A stretch of 64,000 nt of DNA from Dulcicalothrix desertica PCC 7102 (GTDB lineage: Bacteria; Cyanobacteriota; Cyanobacteriia; Cyanobacteriales; Nostocaceae): positions 1 to 64,000 of the forward strand of contig NZ_RSCL01000022.1 in NCBI RefSeq assembly GCF_003991905.1, in the 5' to 3' direction. The translations under genes were made by a program, and so were the position numbers. Below are positions 34,233-43,024 of this stretch, one piece after another (the first letter of the stretch is position 1; each line of letters opens with the position of its first letter). Below the pieces are notes generated by a model, which saw nothing but the letters and a program-made list of their open reading frames with translations, was not told where the DNA came from and made no database searches.

Positions 34233-35533
34233 CAAGTCGTAATTTACGATTTTATGGAGTTGAAGACCTGGAAAAGCTTCCTCAACTACAAGTGCTTTCT
34301 AGTGGTGACCGTTTAGCAATGAAAGCAGTCGCACAAGTATTACCATTCCGTAGCAACAGCTATATTATCGAAAATCTCATCGACTGGGACAATATTCCAG
34401 ATGACCCAATGTTTCGTTTGACTTTTCCTCAACCCGAAATGTTGGCGCCGGAATCGTTGAGTAAAATAATATGGTTACTAGAGAATAATTATCCGATTAT
34501 CGAAATTCAAGAAACAGCATCTTATATACGCTCGACTCTTAACCCTCATCCTGCGGGACAAGTTGAATATAATATCCCTACGCTCAATAATCAACCAGTC
34601 CCAGGTATTCAACATAAGTACCCTGAAACTGTGTTAATATTTCCGACTGCTGGACAAACTTGCTATGCTTACTGTACATTTTGCTTTCGCTGGTCACAGT
34701 TTGTCGGTAACGATAACTTTAAATTTGCCACCCGTGAGTCTGGGATATTCCAAGCATATTTACAAAATCATAAAGAAGTCACTGACGTTTTAATTACTGG
34801 AGGTGACCCGATGGTAATGCAAACACGTCATCTTGCTCTATATATAGAACCTTTGTTAAGTGAAGAATTTGAGCATATACAAACAATTCGTATCGGTACT
34901 AAAGCAGTTGCACATTATCCGAACCGCTTTGTAGAAGATGATGATGTGTTGCGGTTATTTGAAAAGGTGATAGAGAAGGGAAAGCATCTTGCTATCATGG
35001 CACATTATGACCATTGGAGAGAGATGGAACCAGAGATTGCACAGCGAGCAATAAGAAGAATACGTAATACTGGAGCGGAAATTAGAACGCAGGCGCCGTT
35101 ATTGCGTACTATTAATGATAATGCTGAAGTATGGTGCCGGATGTGGAATTCTCAGGTAAGGTTGGGTTGTATTCCTTATTATATGTTTGTGGAACGGGAT
35201 ACGGGAGCGAGTAGGCATTTTGAAATACCTTTGGTGCGTGCGTGGGAAATATATCAAGGTGCGATACAAAAAGTATCTGGGTTGGGACGAACTGCACGTG
35301 GGCCTGTGATGTCTGCAAATCCTGGTAAGATTGTGGTTGATGGGGTTGCGGATGTTTGCGGGGAGAAGGTGTTTGTGTTGTCGTTTTTGCAGGGTCGGAA
35401 TGCTGATTGGTGCAGGCGCCCGTTTTTTGCTAAGTTTGATGAGAATGCTACTTGGTTAAGTGATTTGGTACCAGGGTTTGGGGAGAGTGAGTTTCTTTAC
35501 AATTGTAGCACAGGCATCTTGCCTGTGCAGTAA
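34229..35533 (+). CDS. Lysine 2,3-aminomutase-like radical SAM protein
   Basis: 434 residues. The radical SAM triad is C145-x3-C149-x2-C152 (TCYAYCTFCFRW) in the KamA position. Further marks are VLITGGDPMVM (SAM binding), RIGTKAVAHYPNRF, APLLRTIND (compare LLRGVND in KamA) and a late PGK (K367) that could hold PLP. It is longer at the N-terminus and lacks the C-terminal extension of clostridial KamA, so a different amino-acid or peptide substrate is possible. It starts at GTG inside the NB-ARC stop. The last residues (CSTGILPVQ) are encoded by a dispersed palindrome. No EpmA/EF-P gene is near. Confidence 0.85.
   Translation: MTSRNLRFYGVEDLEKLPQLQVLSSGDRLAMKAVAQVLPFRSNSYIIENLIDWDNIPDDPMFRLTFPQPEMLAPESLSKIIWLLENNYPIIEIQETASYIRSTLNPHPAGQVEYNIPTLNNQPVPGIQHKYPETVLIFPTAGQTCYAYCTFCFRWSQFVGNDNFKFATRESGIFQAYLQNHKEVTDVLITGGDPMVMQTRHLALYIEPLLSEEFEHIQTIRIGTKAVAHYPNRFVEDDDVLRLFEKVIEKGKHLAIMAHYDHWREMEPEIAQRAIRRIRNTGAEIRTQAPLLRTINDNAEVWCRMWNSQVRLGCIPYYMFVERDTGASRHFEIPLVRAWEIYQGAIQKVSGLGRTARGPVMSANPGKIVVDGVADVCGEKVFVLSFLQGRNADWCRRPFFAKFDENATWLSDLVPGFGESEFLYNCSTGILPVQ
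35508..35528. repeat. GCACAGGC/GCCTGTGC palindrome at the end of the KamA-like gene
   Basis: 8-bp arms around ATCTT. The element is translated as the protein's C-terminus. Related elements with GGGCA-GGATGCCC cores occur at 3509-3530, 3867-3885 and 55298-55322. Confidence 0.8.
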
Positions 35534-35712
35534 TTAATTATTTTACCACAGAGACACAGAGTTCACAGAGAAGAGAGGCGCCTGTTAGCCACAACTCCTC
35601 AAAATTAATGGTATAAAAATTATCCTGATGACTGTTATGTAAATAGGAATATTTTAAGGCGCCATTAGTTAAACGTTTTAAAAAAGTATTAATTTTTTTG
35701 GGAGAAAATTAA

Positions 35713-37626
35713 ATGAAATCGTCAACTCCAAAACAACGACGACAAGAGCTTATTGAGCATTATATGTTATCGCGCCGTACTATGATGGCGCTAATAGCTT
35801 TCGCTTTTACTCCCGGTTTGGAAACTTTAATAAAGAGTGATAAATCTTCATTACGAGAGCTGCCAGAACATATCAAGGCTTGTAATCCTGGTTTAGAAAC
35901 TTTACTATCTGGTGATAAGAATCCCCCAAAACCCAAGCCAACTAGTAATCCTAGCATTCCAAGCTTGCCTCAAAATGATCCGAAAGCAATTCAACAAGAA
36001 CGGCAAGTGCAGTTAGGAAAGACTCGTGAAGAATATCAAATAGGGTTGCGGCTACCAAATTCGGCGCGCGTGAACACTTTACCTGAAAAAGAGGCATTTT
36101 CTGAAGGATACAACAATAATCGAGCAATTTTATCAGAAAAAATAGGAGCTAATCAACAAGCGTTTCTACAAAAGCCTAAACCTTTCCAACGCTTAGATGA
36201 TTATACGGCGCTGTTTCCTGTTTTGCCGTTACCTGATATTGCTAAAACTTTCCGCGACGACGATGTATTTGCGCGACAAAGGCTTTCTGGTTGCAATCCG
36301 ATGGAACTAAAAAATGTTCTAGCGCTTAATTATAATCTTCGTAGCAAACTAGCAATAACAGATGAAATTTTTCAAGCTGTACTAAGTGCTAGGAGATACA
36401 CGAGGCGCGGAAACAAAAGTCTTAACAGCGCGATTCGAGAAGGTAGTTTATTTGTCACCGACTATGCGGTACTTGATAGCGTTAAAGCCAAGGAAAAGCA
36501 ATTTCTTTGTGCCCCCATTGCACTTTATTATGCTGAAAGAAGTCGCGATGACTTTAAGTTAGTTCCTATTGCTATTCAGTTGGGACAGGCGCCAGGTTCA
36601 AGTTTACTTTGCACACCATTAGATGGTGTAGATTGGCAAATCGCTAAGTTAATTACCCAGATGGCTGATTTCTACGTCAATCAGTTATATCGTCATTTGG
36701 GACAGACTCATTTAGTAATGGAACCTATTGCCCTAGCAACAGCGCGCGAACTAGCTGCTCGGCATCCTGTGAATGTACTTTTAAAGCCTCACTTTGAATT
36801 TACAATGGCAATCAATAACCTTGCCGACCAAGTGCTAATTAATCCAGGGGGAGCAGTGGATATTATTTTACCGGGTACTCTGGAAAGCTCGCTAGAACTT
36901 AGCTCTAAAGGTGTATCTGAGTATTTTAATAATTTCAGCGACTTTGCATTTCCTGCTGATTTACGTAAGCGCGGTGTTGATAACTCTTATACTTTACCAG
37001 ATTTTCCTTATCGAGACGACGGTTTGCTTGTATGGAATGCTTTAGAAGACTATGTGAGTAAATATATTCAAATCTATTACAAATCTAACCGAGATATTCG
37101 CAAGGATTTTGAGTTGCAAAATTGGTTTCAAGCTTTACGAAAACCCGTTAACGAAGGTGGTGTTGGCATAGTTTCATTACCAGCAAGGTTAGCAAATCGC
37201 GACCAATTGATAGATATTTTAACACAAATGATTTTTACTGCTGGTCCTCAACACTCAGCCATTGCTTGGATTCAATATCAATATATGGCTTTTATTCCTA
37301 ATATGCCCGGAGCTATTTATCAACCTATTCCTACTAGCAAAGGGAAATTCACCGACGAAAACAGCCTTACTAGTTTCTTACCTGGAGTAAAACCAACCCT
37401 CACCCAAGTCCAATTTATATCGTTAGTCGGCACCAAGCGCGACCCAAAAGCATTTACAGATTTTGGTACAAACAGTTTTCAAGACCCACAAGCTATTAGA
37501 GTTCTTAGATATTTCCAAAACCGTTTGGAATCAATAGAAAAACGGATTGAAATATTAAATCAAAGGCGCCAAGAATGCTATCCTGCGTTTCTTCCTTCTC
37601 GAATGTCTAATAGTGTAAGTGGTTAA
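35713..37626 (+). CDS. Lipoxygenase-family protein with altered metal ligands
   Basis: 637 residues with GGGAG before the ATG. Lipoxygenase marks: DDDVFARQRLSGCNPMEL near 182, the helix YRHLGQTHLVMEP with H328 and H333 (the two His five residues apart), ARHPVNVLLKPHFEFTMAIN near 349, GPQHSAIAWIQYQYMAFIPN with H514, and a Pro-rich turn. The usual fourth ligand (Asn/His/Ser four residues after H514) is Ala518, and the C-terminal Ile ligand is absent (ends NSVSG). The N-terminus carries a duplicated motif, PGLETLIKSDK and PGLETLLSGDK. It may be a catalytic fatty-acid dioxygenase with relaxed ligation or a degenerate member. It is a lone gene. Confidence 0.85.
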   Translation: MKSSTPKQRRQELIEHYMLSRRTMMALIAFAFTPGLETLIKSDKSSLRELPEHIKACNPGLETLLSGDKNPPKPKPTSNPSIPSLPQNDPKAIQQERQVQLGKTREEYQIGLRLPNSARVNTLPEKEAFSEGYNNNRAILSEKIGANQQAFLQKPKPFQRLDDYTALFPVLPLPDIAKTFRDDDVFARQRLSGCNPMELKNVLALNYNLRSKLAITDEIFQAVLSARRYTRRGNKSLNSAIREGSLFVTDYAVLDSVKAKEKQFLCAPIALYYAERSRDDFKLVPIAIQLGQAPGSSLLCTPLDGVDWQIAKLITQMADFYVNQLYRHLGQTHLVMEPIALATARELAARHPVNVLLKPHFEFTMAINNLADQVLINPGGAVDIILPGTLESSLELSSKGVSEYFNNFSDFAFPADLRKRGVDNSYTLPDFPYRDDGLLVWNALEDYVSKYIQIYYKSNRDIRKDFELQNWFQALRKPVNEGGVGIVSLPARLANRDQLIDILTQMIFTAGPQHSAIAWIQYQYMAFIPNMPGAIYQPIPTSKGKFTDENSLTSFLPGVKPTLTQVQFISLVGTKRDPKAFTDFGTNSFQDPQAIRVLRYFQNRLESIEKRIEILNQRRQECYPAFLPSRMSNSVSG

Positions 37627-37731
37627 ATACTTTGGCGCCAAGCATAGGGCATCGGATGAGTGACAGCCAACCTTTGCCTAATCAACACCTTACAGCACTA
37701 TAGCAGTCTGTTCAGGAATTGTAAAAAAGGC

Positions 37732-38604
37732 CTAAATGTAGGAGTTAGCTAAAGCAACCTGACGGCCAATTAGGTTTAAAAAGCTTGTACCAAAATGCTG
37801 AATTTCTAAAAAATTTGCCTGTTGGGGTTCTGTTTTGTAAATTCTAAATGTTTTCATAACACCCAAAGTCGCAGCACTTTCTAAAGGGCTAACAAAACTC
37901 GTATCTCGGTCAAGAAAATGCGCTTGCTTTGCCCAATGAGCCATTTGATTGGCATTCAAAAAATAACAACCAGAATGGGGATTTAAAGCGCGATGAAAAG
38001 TAATTGGCATCCCCATAATTTTACCTTTGAGTTCCGCTTGCTCTTGCACATTTTGAAATGGTGCGGTTACTCGTGGCAGTAAATCGCCATCAACATAGGC
38101 TTTATCGGTAACATTATTGATAGAAAGTTCATAGCGATTGGGTTGCAGCAGGTTAAAATCACCCGCTTGTTGAGTGAACCAATCTAATTTTACAAAAAAC
38201 CAAGGGTCGTGAATGATTAAATCATCTTCTAGAAAACAGTAATAATCATATTTACCTAAATAGTCTCTCAGCAACGCTTGACATTCAAAGCCTAATAGCA
38301 TTGGCTCGGCTTGAGTCGAAGAATGTTGATACAAATGGGATGGTAAAGATAGTTGTTCGAGTAGATGACAATTTTGAGTAGTACAAATAATAATATCGAG
38401 TTTGTTATGTTGAAATTGGTTAGCTGGAAAAGCCAATTTTTGTCCGATGTTAATAATAGTTTGAGATTTGCCAAATAGCTGATGCAAGTTAGTAATGCTT
38501 TCACGCAAAGCCTGTATACGCGATTGAGGATTTTTTCTTTGGGAAGCGTGTTTACCCTTGCTATCAGGTTGAAAAAAGTGGGCGATGGTAAAAAGTATCC
38601 GCAT
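37732..38604 (-). CDS. Putative glycosyltransferase (GT-A-like, EDD motif)
   Basis: 290 residues. It begins MRILFTIAHFFQP like many glycosyltransferases. A mid-protein strand ends in an acidic cluster, YYCFLEDDLIIHDPWFF near residue 128, the position of the metal/nucleotide-sugar DxD motif in GT-A folds. SGCYFLNANQMAHWAKQAHF and SPLESAATLGVMKTF follow. No signal peptide or membrane segment. It lies downstream of a pentapeptide-RTX gene in the type I secretion locus, so it may glycosylate exported proteins. That is inference; the donor and acceptor are unknown. Confidence 0.65.
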   Translation of the reverse strand: MRILFTIAHFFQPDSKGKHASQRKNPQSRIQALRESITNLHQLFGKSQTIINIGQKLAFPANQFQHNKLDIIICTTQNCHLLEQLSLPSHLYQHSSTQAEPMLLGFECQALLRDYLGKYDYYCFLEDDLIIHDPWFFVKLDWFTQQAGDFNLLQPNRYELSINNVTDKAYVDGDLLPRVTAPFQNVQEQAELKGKIMGMPITFHRALNPHSGCYFLNANQMAHWAKQAHFLDRDTSFVSPLESAATLGVMKTFRIYKTEPQQANFLEIQHFGTSFLNLIGRQVALANSYI

Positions 38605-38639
38605 TGACTGACCTTACAAAATTTTGACAACGGGTTAAT

Positions 38640-38671
38640 TAGATTCCCGACTTTACAAAAATCGGGAATCT
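38640..38671. repeat. GATTCCCGACTT hairpin
   Basis: AGATTCCCGACTT and AATCGGGAATCT pair around a short loop between two genes. The same design occurs at 50482-50513 and a variant at 44745-44777. It probably serves as an intergenic stem-loop or 3'-end structure. Confidence 0.75.
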
Positions 38672-38690
38672 CGCAGCTAGTCAGAAGAAG

Positions 38691-40280
38691 TTAAAAGATA
38701 AAGTCGCTAGCATCAACATTGCTGGCAGTGAAGTTTGTCAGGGTAATTGTATTGCCAGTTCCAAATACTGAACTAGAAATCACAATATTTGCAGGATTTT
38801 GTGCATTTTGTGCAACCGTCAAAGCTCCGAAACTGGTTGCAAATGCTGTTAGGTCAATTTTATCTGCATTATCTGCAAAAACGTTAATGCGATCGGCACC
38901 AAAGCCGGACGCAAAGGTGAAAACGTCATTTCCAGCCCCACTATTCATAATATCGTTACCAGCACCACCAGTTAGGATGTCAGCACCACCACCACCATTG
39001 AGGTTATCAGCACCAGCACCACCAATCAAGGTATCACTTCCAGCTTCCCCAATTAAGGTGTCATTACCGTTACCACCATTAAGATAGTCAGCACCATCAT
39101 TGCCATTGAGGTTATCAGCACCAGCACCACCGTCTAAGTAATCATTATCACCAGCACCTGTGAGAGTGTCATTGCCATCAAAGCCAAAAATATTATCTTT
39201 GCCGCTTGTACCGTTGATTGTATCATTACCGGAACCTCCAAGGGTTAGACCAATAGCATCAACCGCTATCGCACCCGTGAGGTCAGCTCCGATAAAGGTA
39301 GCATCGGTGAAATTGCCTTTCGACAGGTTCGCGTTAGTCAAATTGGCATTTGTGAAATTTGCACCAGTAGCAATTGCATCAGTGGTTAGTACCCCACTCA
39401 TGTCAGCTCCTGTAAAGTTGGCATTGCTGACGTTTGTTTTAGATAGGTCAGTGCTTGTTAGGTTGGCGCCACTGAAATTTGAACCACTAAAATCGCTGTC
39501 AACTAATTTAGCTCCAGTCAGGTTTGTGGCTGTAACTGTACCATTAGTAGCAACGAAGGCACTAAAATCAGATCCAGTCAACACTGCATCATCTAAAATC
39601 AAGTTGCTTAAATCGGCGCCACGAAAGCTAACGTTAACAGGTTGTGTTGGGTCAAACGCTACTGCATCACTTAGAGAAACACCACTGAAATTAGCCAGGT
39701 CAAAGGTAGAATTTTGCAGAGTTAAATCTGTGAGTTTGGCTTGTCGGAAATCAGCACCTGTTGCATTAACATTGACTAAAAGAGTTGCCTCAAAGTCAGT
39801 TTCTTCAAACTTAGCATTTGTGAAATTTGCACCTGTCAAATCGGCAGCTTTCAACTTTGCTTTAAATAAATCGGCGCCTGTAAAATTTGCCCCTGCTAGA
39901 TTTGGTCGGTCAGATTGTTCACCACTGAGATTAGCTTCATGCAAGATAGCATTGGTAAGATTGGCATTTGACAAGTTAATGAATTTTGTATCGATTAATG
40001 ATAGATTAGCTTGTCTGAGGTTTGCCCCACTGAGATTAACATTCTCTAATGTTGCCTTGAATAAATTAGCTGGTGATGGAAAGTTACTGTTAGGAGCAAA
40101 AATTGCATTAGATGCATTAACATTAAACCACTTAGATTCTTCAAAATTAGTACTTCTTAGTCCTGTACCAACGAATTGAACATCTGTGAGAGAGGCTTTG
40201 AAAAAAGTTGAGCCGTTCAGGTTTTGACCGTTGAAGTTGTTTCCAACCAAGATTTGATTGCTAAAGTCTTGAGCTGCCAT
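38691..40280 (-). CDS. Pentapeptide-repeat/RTX chimera, likely type I secretion cargo (paralogue A)
   Basis: 529 residues with no Sec signal. Residues 1-350 are pentapeptide repeats ([39 protein letters not shown]), a predicted quadrilateral beta helix. Residues about 355-460 are RTX calcium-binding nonapeptides (GGSGNDTING, GFDGNDTLTGAGDNDYLDG). The C-terminal domain of about 65 residues ends [12 protein letters not shown] repeats plus an uncleaved C-terminal signal are the hallmark of type I secretion. The paralogue at 43025 shares this order closely. The exporter genes are 7 kb away. Confidence 0.88.
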   Translation of the reverse strand: MAAQDFSNQILVGNNFNGQNLNGSTFFKASLTDVQFVGTGLRSTNFEESKWFNVNASNAIFAPNSNFPSPANLFKATLENVNLSGANLRQANLSLIDTKFINLSNANLTNAILHEANLSGEQSDRPNLAGANFTGADLFKAKLKAADLTGANFTNAKFEETDFEATLLVNVNATGADFRQAKLTDLTLQNSTFDLANFSGVSLSDAVAFDPTQPVNVSFRGADLSNLILDDAVLTGSDFSAFVATNGTVTATNLTGAKLVDSDFSGSNFSGANLTSTDLSKTNVSNANFTGADMSGVLTTDAIATGANFTNANLTNANLSKGNFTDATFIGADLTGAIAVDAIGLTLGGSGNDTINGTSGKDNIFGFDGNDTLTGAGDNDYLDGGAGADNLNGNDGADYLNGGNGNDTLIGEAGSDTLIGGAGADNLNGGGGADILTGGAGNDIMNSGAGNDVFTFASGFGADRINVFADNADKIDLTAFATSFGALTVAQNAQNPANIVISSSVFGTGNTITLTNFTASNVDASDFIF

Positions 40281-40399
40281 CGTATATATCCTCAGAAAAT
40301 CTAAATTGGTTTAAAGATTAATAATTGAAGCTACTTTTTACTTCCATAGGTTGCTATTGGGAAGCTTCTTGTTGAAATGAAATCAAACTACGTTGCTAC

Positions 40400-40764
40400 C
40401 CCACATCTTGCAGCAGGTCCAGAAACCGGGCTTCTTGACAAAGACTTTGCTATAAAACGTTGATTTTTCGTACAGAAGCCCGGTTTCTTTGAGCTTGTTG
40501 ACAATGGTGCATTCCGGTAACTCACATCTTGCACGTCTGCCCAGAAACCGGGCTTCTTGACAAAGACTTTGCTATAAAACGTTGATTTTTTGTACAGAAG
40601 CCCGGTTTCTTTGAGCTTGTTGACAATGGTGCATTCCGGTAACTCACATCTTGCACGCCTGTCTAGAAACCGGGCTTCTTGACAAAGACTTTGCTATAAA
40701 ACGTTGATTTTTTGTACAGAAGCCCGGTTTCTTTGAGCTTGTTGACAATGGTGCATTCCGGTAA
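40400..40764. repeat. Three tandem 122-bp units with internal inverted repeats
   Basis: Units begin at 40421, 40543 and 40665 (period 122). Each carries AGAAACCGGGCTTCTTGACA and, after TATAAAACGTTGATTTTT, the inverse AGAAGCCCGGTTTCT, so each unit can fold into a long stem. The units are nearly identical. The array fills the gap (40281-40776) between the pentapeptide-RTX gene and the glycosyltransferase-parvulin gene. No gene is seen in it. Confidence 0.92.
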
Positions 40765-40776
40765 GCTACCCGCGAT

Positions 40777-42846
40777 TTAGGCAGATTGTTTGATTTCTAC
40801 TGGTTGTTTCGCAACTGGAGGTTGGAGTTGCTCTTGTAACCAGGTGTTAAATAGTTCATTCAATAATTTTTGTTTCATTGGCTCGTCTAATTTAGCTGGT
40901 AATAGTTTTTCTAAGCGGACAATTATCCACCATTCACCAACGCGCGTTGGGGGTGATAACTGACCTGGTTGATTAATGGTAAGGATTTGGGCTAAGGTTG
41001 GATGGGGTGATGAAAGAGGGACTGGACCGATTAAACCGCCTGTAGAAGTTTCTGTACCTTCAGAATATTGTCTTGCTAATTCTGCAAAAGGTTGTTCATC
41101 TTCTAAAAGGCGAAAGTAAAGTTCGCGCGCTAAATCTGCATCTCGAACGCGAATAAGGGAGTAGATAACCTGGTCAAGTTGTTGTTTGCGTCCCAGGAAG
41201 TAAGATTCTAAACGATTACCCCAAGTCGCTTGTTGAAACTTCTCTATTCTGAGTTTTCGAGTTGCTAATTCTAGTAATTGTGCTTCTGTTAATCCCTGTT
41301 GTTGCAACCAATCTTGACGTTCAAGTTCTGATGTTAATTGATGTTGTTGGCAAAATTGTTGGTGGCACTTAGCTTCTTCTTCAAGTGTACAGCAAAAGGG
41401 TGCAATTGCCGACTCAATTACTAGTTCTTGTTTGAGTTTTGGTAACATTTGATATTGACTCAACAAGGGCACTATTTCTTGGGCTGTCACCTTGCGATTA
41501 TTTACCTGTAAGAGTTCAAGCGATGCAGGTATAAGTTTTTCTGGCTCTTGGTACTTAGTGTTTGCTTTCTTGTCTGTAATTAATAATACTTTTGAATTAT
41601 TTTTGATTTCGCTACTTGGAAATACCAATTTCGTATTATCTTCCTGCTGCTGTATCCATTGCAGGTGTTTAGGTAATAACACTGACAAATTATAGTATTT
41701 TTTGACTGTTTCCCTAGCTTTGGCGCGAATTTGTGCCATTTTATCGGGGTGGTTAAGTGCTTCCTCGATGCGGTCGCAAATTTCCTGGGGTGAGAAAAAG
41801 TCAGCTAATAAGCCATTAACTCCATCTTGAATGACTTCCATTACAGGGGCAGTTTGAGAAGCCACGACTAAACAACCTGTACTAAGAGATTCGAGTAACG
41901 ACCAGGATAAAACAAAGGGACGGGTTAAATAAACATGAGCCGAAGATGCTTGGAGAACTTGCAAATATTCTTCGTAAGGCAGCCAACCTGTAAAATGGAT
42001 TCGACTTTGGTCAATAGGGAATTTATTCAGCGTCAAATCTTTATAGGTTTGACCATTAGGTAACTTTTTACCATAGGCTACCCGGTTTTCTCCCACGACT
42101 ACTATGTGACAATTCGGGCGCCGTTGCTGGAGTAAGGAAACTGCTTCCATAAATTGCGGGAAACCTCGGTAAGGTTCCATACCTCTAGTTGCATAAGTGA
42201 CAATTTCATCAACATGGGAAAGGTCAAGGTTTTTGCTTGGTAGAACTAACTTTGCCCCTGGTTTAGGGCGGAAAAAGTCAGTATCAACGCCATCATGAAG
42301 AACATTAATTTTACTTTGATATTCGGATGGAAACTGTTGACGTTGCCAATAGGTTGGAGACAGACCGCGATCACAACTATATAAATCCTGCAAAATCGGC
42401 GCATTTTTGATACGAATCCGAGCTTCATCGTCCACGGTTAGTGGTTCATTGGGGTCAAAATCACAATCGGAACCATGAGCGTGATAAAACCACTCAAAAT
42501 AACATAATAATTTAGCTTGAGGAAAAATATCTTTAATAAATAATGTTGGTCCCCAACCAGAATGACCGTAAACGACATCAGGCACAAATCCTTTAGCCTT
42601 TAGCTGTTCTGCCATGCGAAAAACAGCCTGACCCTGAAGAACAGCATTTTCCAGAGTTTTAACATAGTGGTGGGTTTCCGGTCGAGCTTCCCGTTTCACC
42701 TGATAAAGAACTTTGTTAACACCAGGTATGCTTCCTTCATGACGAGCAGTACCGAAAAAAACCTGGTTACTACTGTCTTTGGCTAAAGCTGCGGCGATAT
42801 GGCGAAATTGGGCGGGAAAATTGGGGTGGAGAAATAATATTCGCAT
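40777..42846 (-). CDS. Glycosyltransferase (GT4) fused to a parvulin-type peptidyl-prolyl isomerase
   Basis: 689 residues. Residues 1-400 are a GT-B glycosyltransferase of the GT4 type (RILFLHPNFPAQFRHIAAAL; YATRGMEPYRGFPQFMEAV; RPFVLSWSLLESLSTGCLVV; APVMEVIQDGVNGLL). After a linker, residues about 500-675 match cyanobacterial parvulin-like proteins with an N-terminal chaperone region and a PPIC domain (LLEDEQPFAELARQYSEGTE, TGGLIGPVPLSSPHPTLAQI, VGEWWIIVRLEKLLP). Parvulins often lie beside RTX exporters in cyanobacteria. Fusion to a glycosyltransferase suggests one protein that folds and glycosylates cargo. It sits between two cargo genes. Confidence 0.85.
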   Translation of the reverse strand: MRILFLHPNFPAQFRHIAAALAKDSSNQVFFGTARHEGSIPGVNKVLYQVKREARPETHHYVKTLENAVLQGQAVFRMAEQLKAKGFVPDVVYGHSGWGPTLFIKDIFPQAKLLCYFEWFYHAHGSDCDFDPNEPLTVDDEARIRIKNAPILQDLYSCDRGLSPTYWQRQQFPSEYQSKINVLHDGVDTDFFRPKPGAKLVLPSKNLDLSHVDEIVTYATRGMEPYRGFPQFMEAVSLLQQRRPNCHIVVVGENRVAYGKKLPNGQTYKDLTLNKFPIDQSRIHFTGWLPYEEYLQVLQASSAHVYLTRPFVLSWSLLESLSTGCLVVASQTAPVMEVIQDGVNGLLADFFSPQEICDRIEEALNHPDKMAQIRAKARETVKKYYNLSVLLPKHLQWIQQQEDNTKLVFPSSEIKNNSKVLLITDKKANTKYQEPEKLIPASLELLQVNNRKVTAQEIVPLLSQYQMLPKLKQELVIESAIAPFCCTLEEEAKCHQQFCQQHQLTSELERQDWLQQQGLTEAQLLELATRKLRIEKFQQATWGNRLESYFLGRKQQLDQVIYSLIRVRDADLARELYFRLLEDEQPFAELARQYSEGTETSTGGLIGPVPLSSPHPTLAQILTINQPGQLSPPTRVGEWWIIVRLEKLLPAKLDEPMKQKLLNELFNTWLQEQLQPPVAKQPVEIKQSA

Positions 42847-42890
42847 GACAGTTTTGTAATTAAATATTTCTCAATTGCATAAGTTGGTTA

Positions 42891-42993
42891 AGAGTTTAAT
42901 CCCCCCAACCCCCCTTAATAAGGGGGGCTTTAAATGCTCTTTTTCCCCTTAATAAGGGGGGTTAGGGGGGATTAGGTAGGAATTTTAAACTCT
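42891..42993. mobile_element. MITE-like element, 103 bp, terminal inverted repeats AGAGTTTAA
   Basis: Ends AGAGTTTAA and TTAAACTCT enclose a core of C-runs and G-runs (TCCCCCCAACCCCCCTTAAT ... GGGGGGTTAGGGGGGAT) that closely matches the core of the 53119-53252 element. No clear target duplication here. It is non-coding and non-autonomous. It sits between the glycosyltransferase-parvulin gene and a cargo gene. Confidence 0.6.
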
Positions 42994-43024
42994 AGCCTTT
43001 TTCCTAAATGAATACCTGCTTTTG

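Noticed and set aside
39160-40179. A 339-codon open frame on the plus strand, Ser/Pro/Lys-rich
   Set aside because: It lies antisense to the pentapeptide-RTX gene; repetitive genes give long empty antisense frames. The same holds for frames at 38719-39087, 43434-43826, 44127-44549 and 45003-45347.
40400-40764. Possible CRISPR array
   Set aside because: Units are 122 bp and wholly repeated, with no short repeat/unique spacer pattern and no cas genes nearby.
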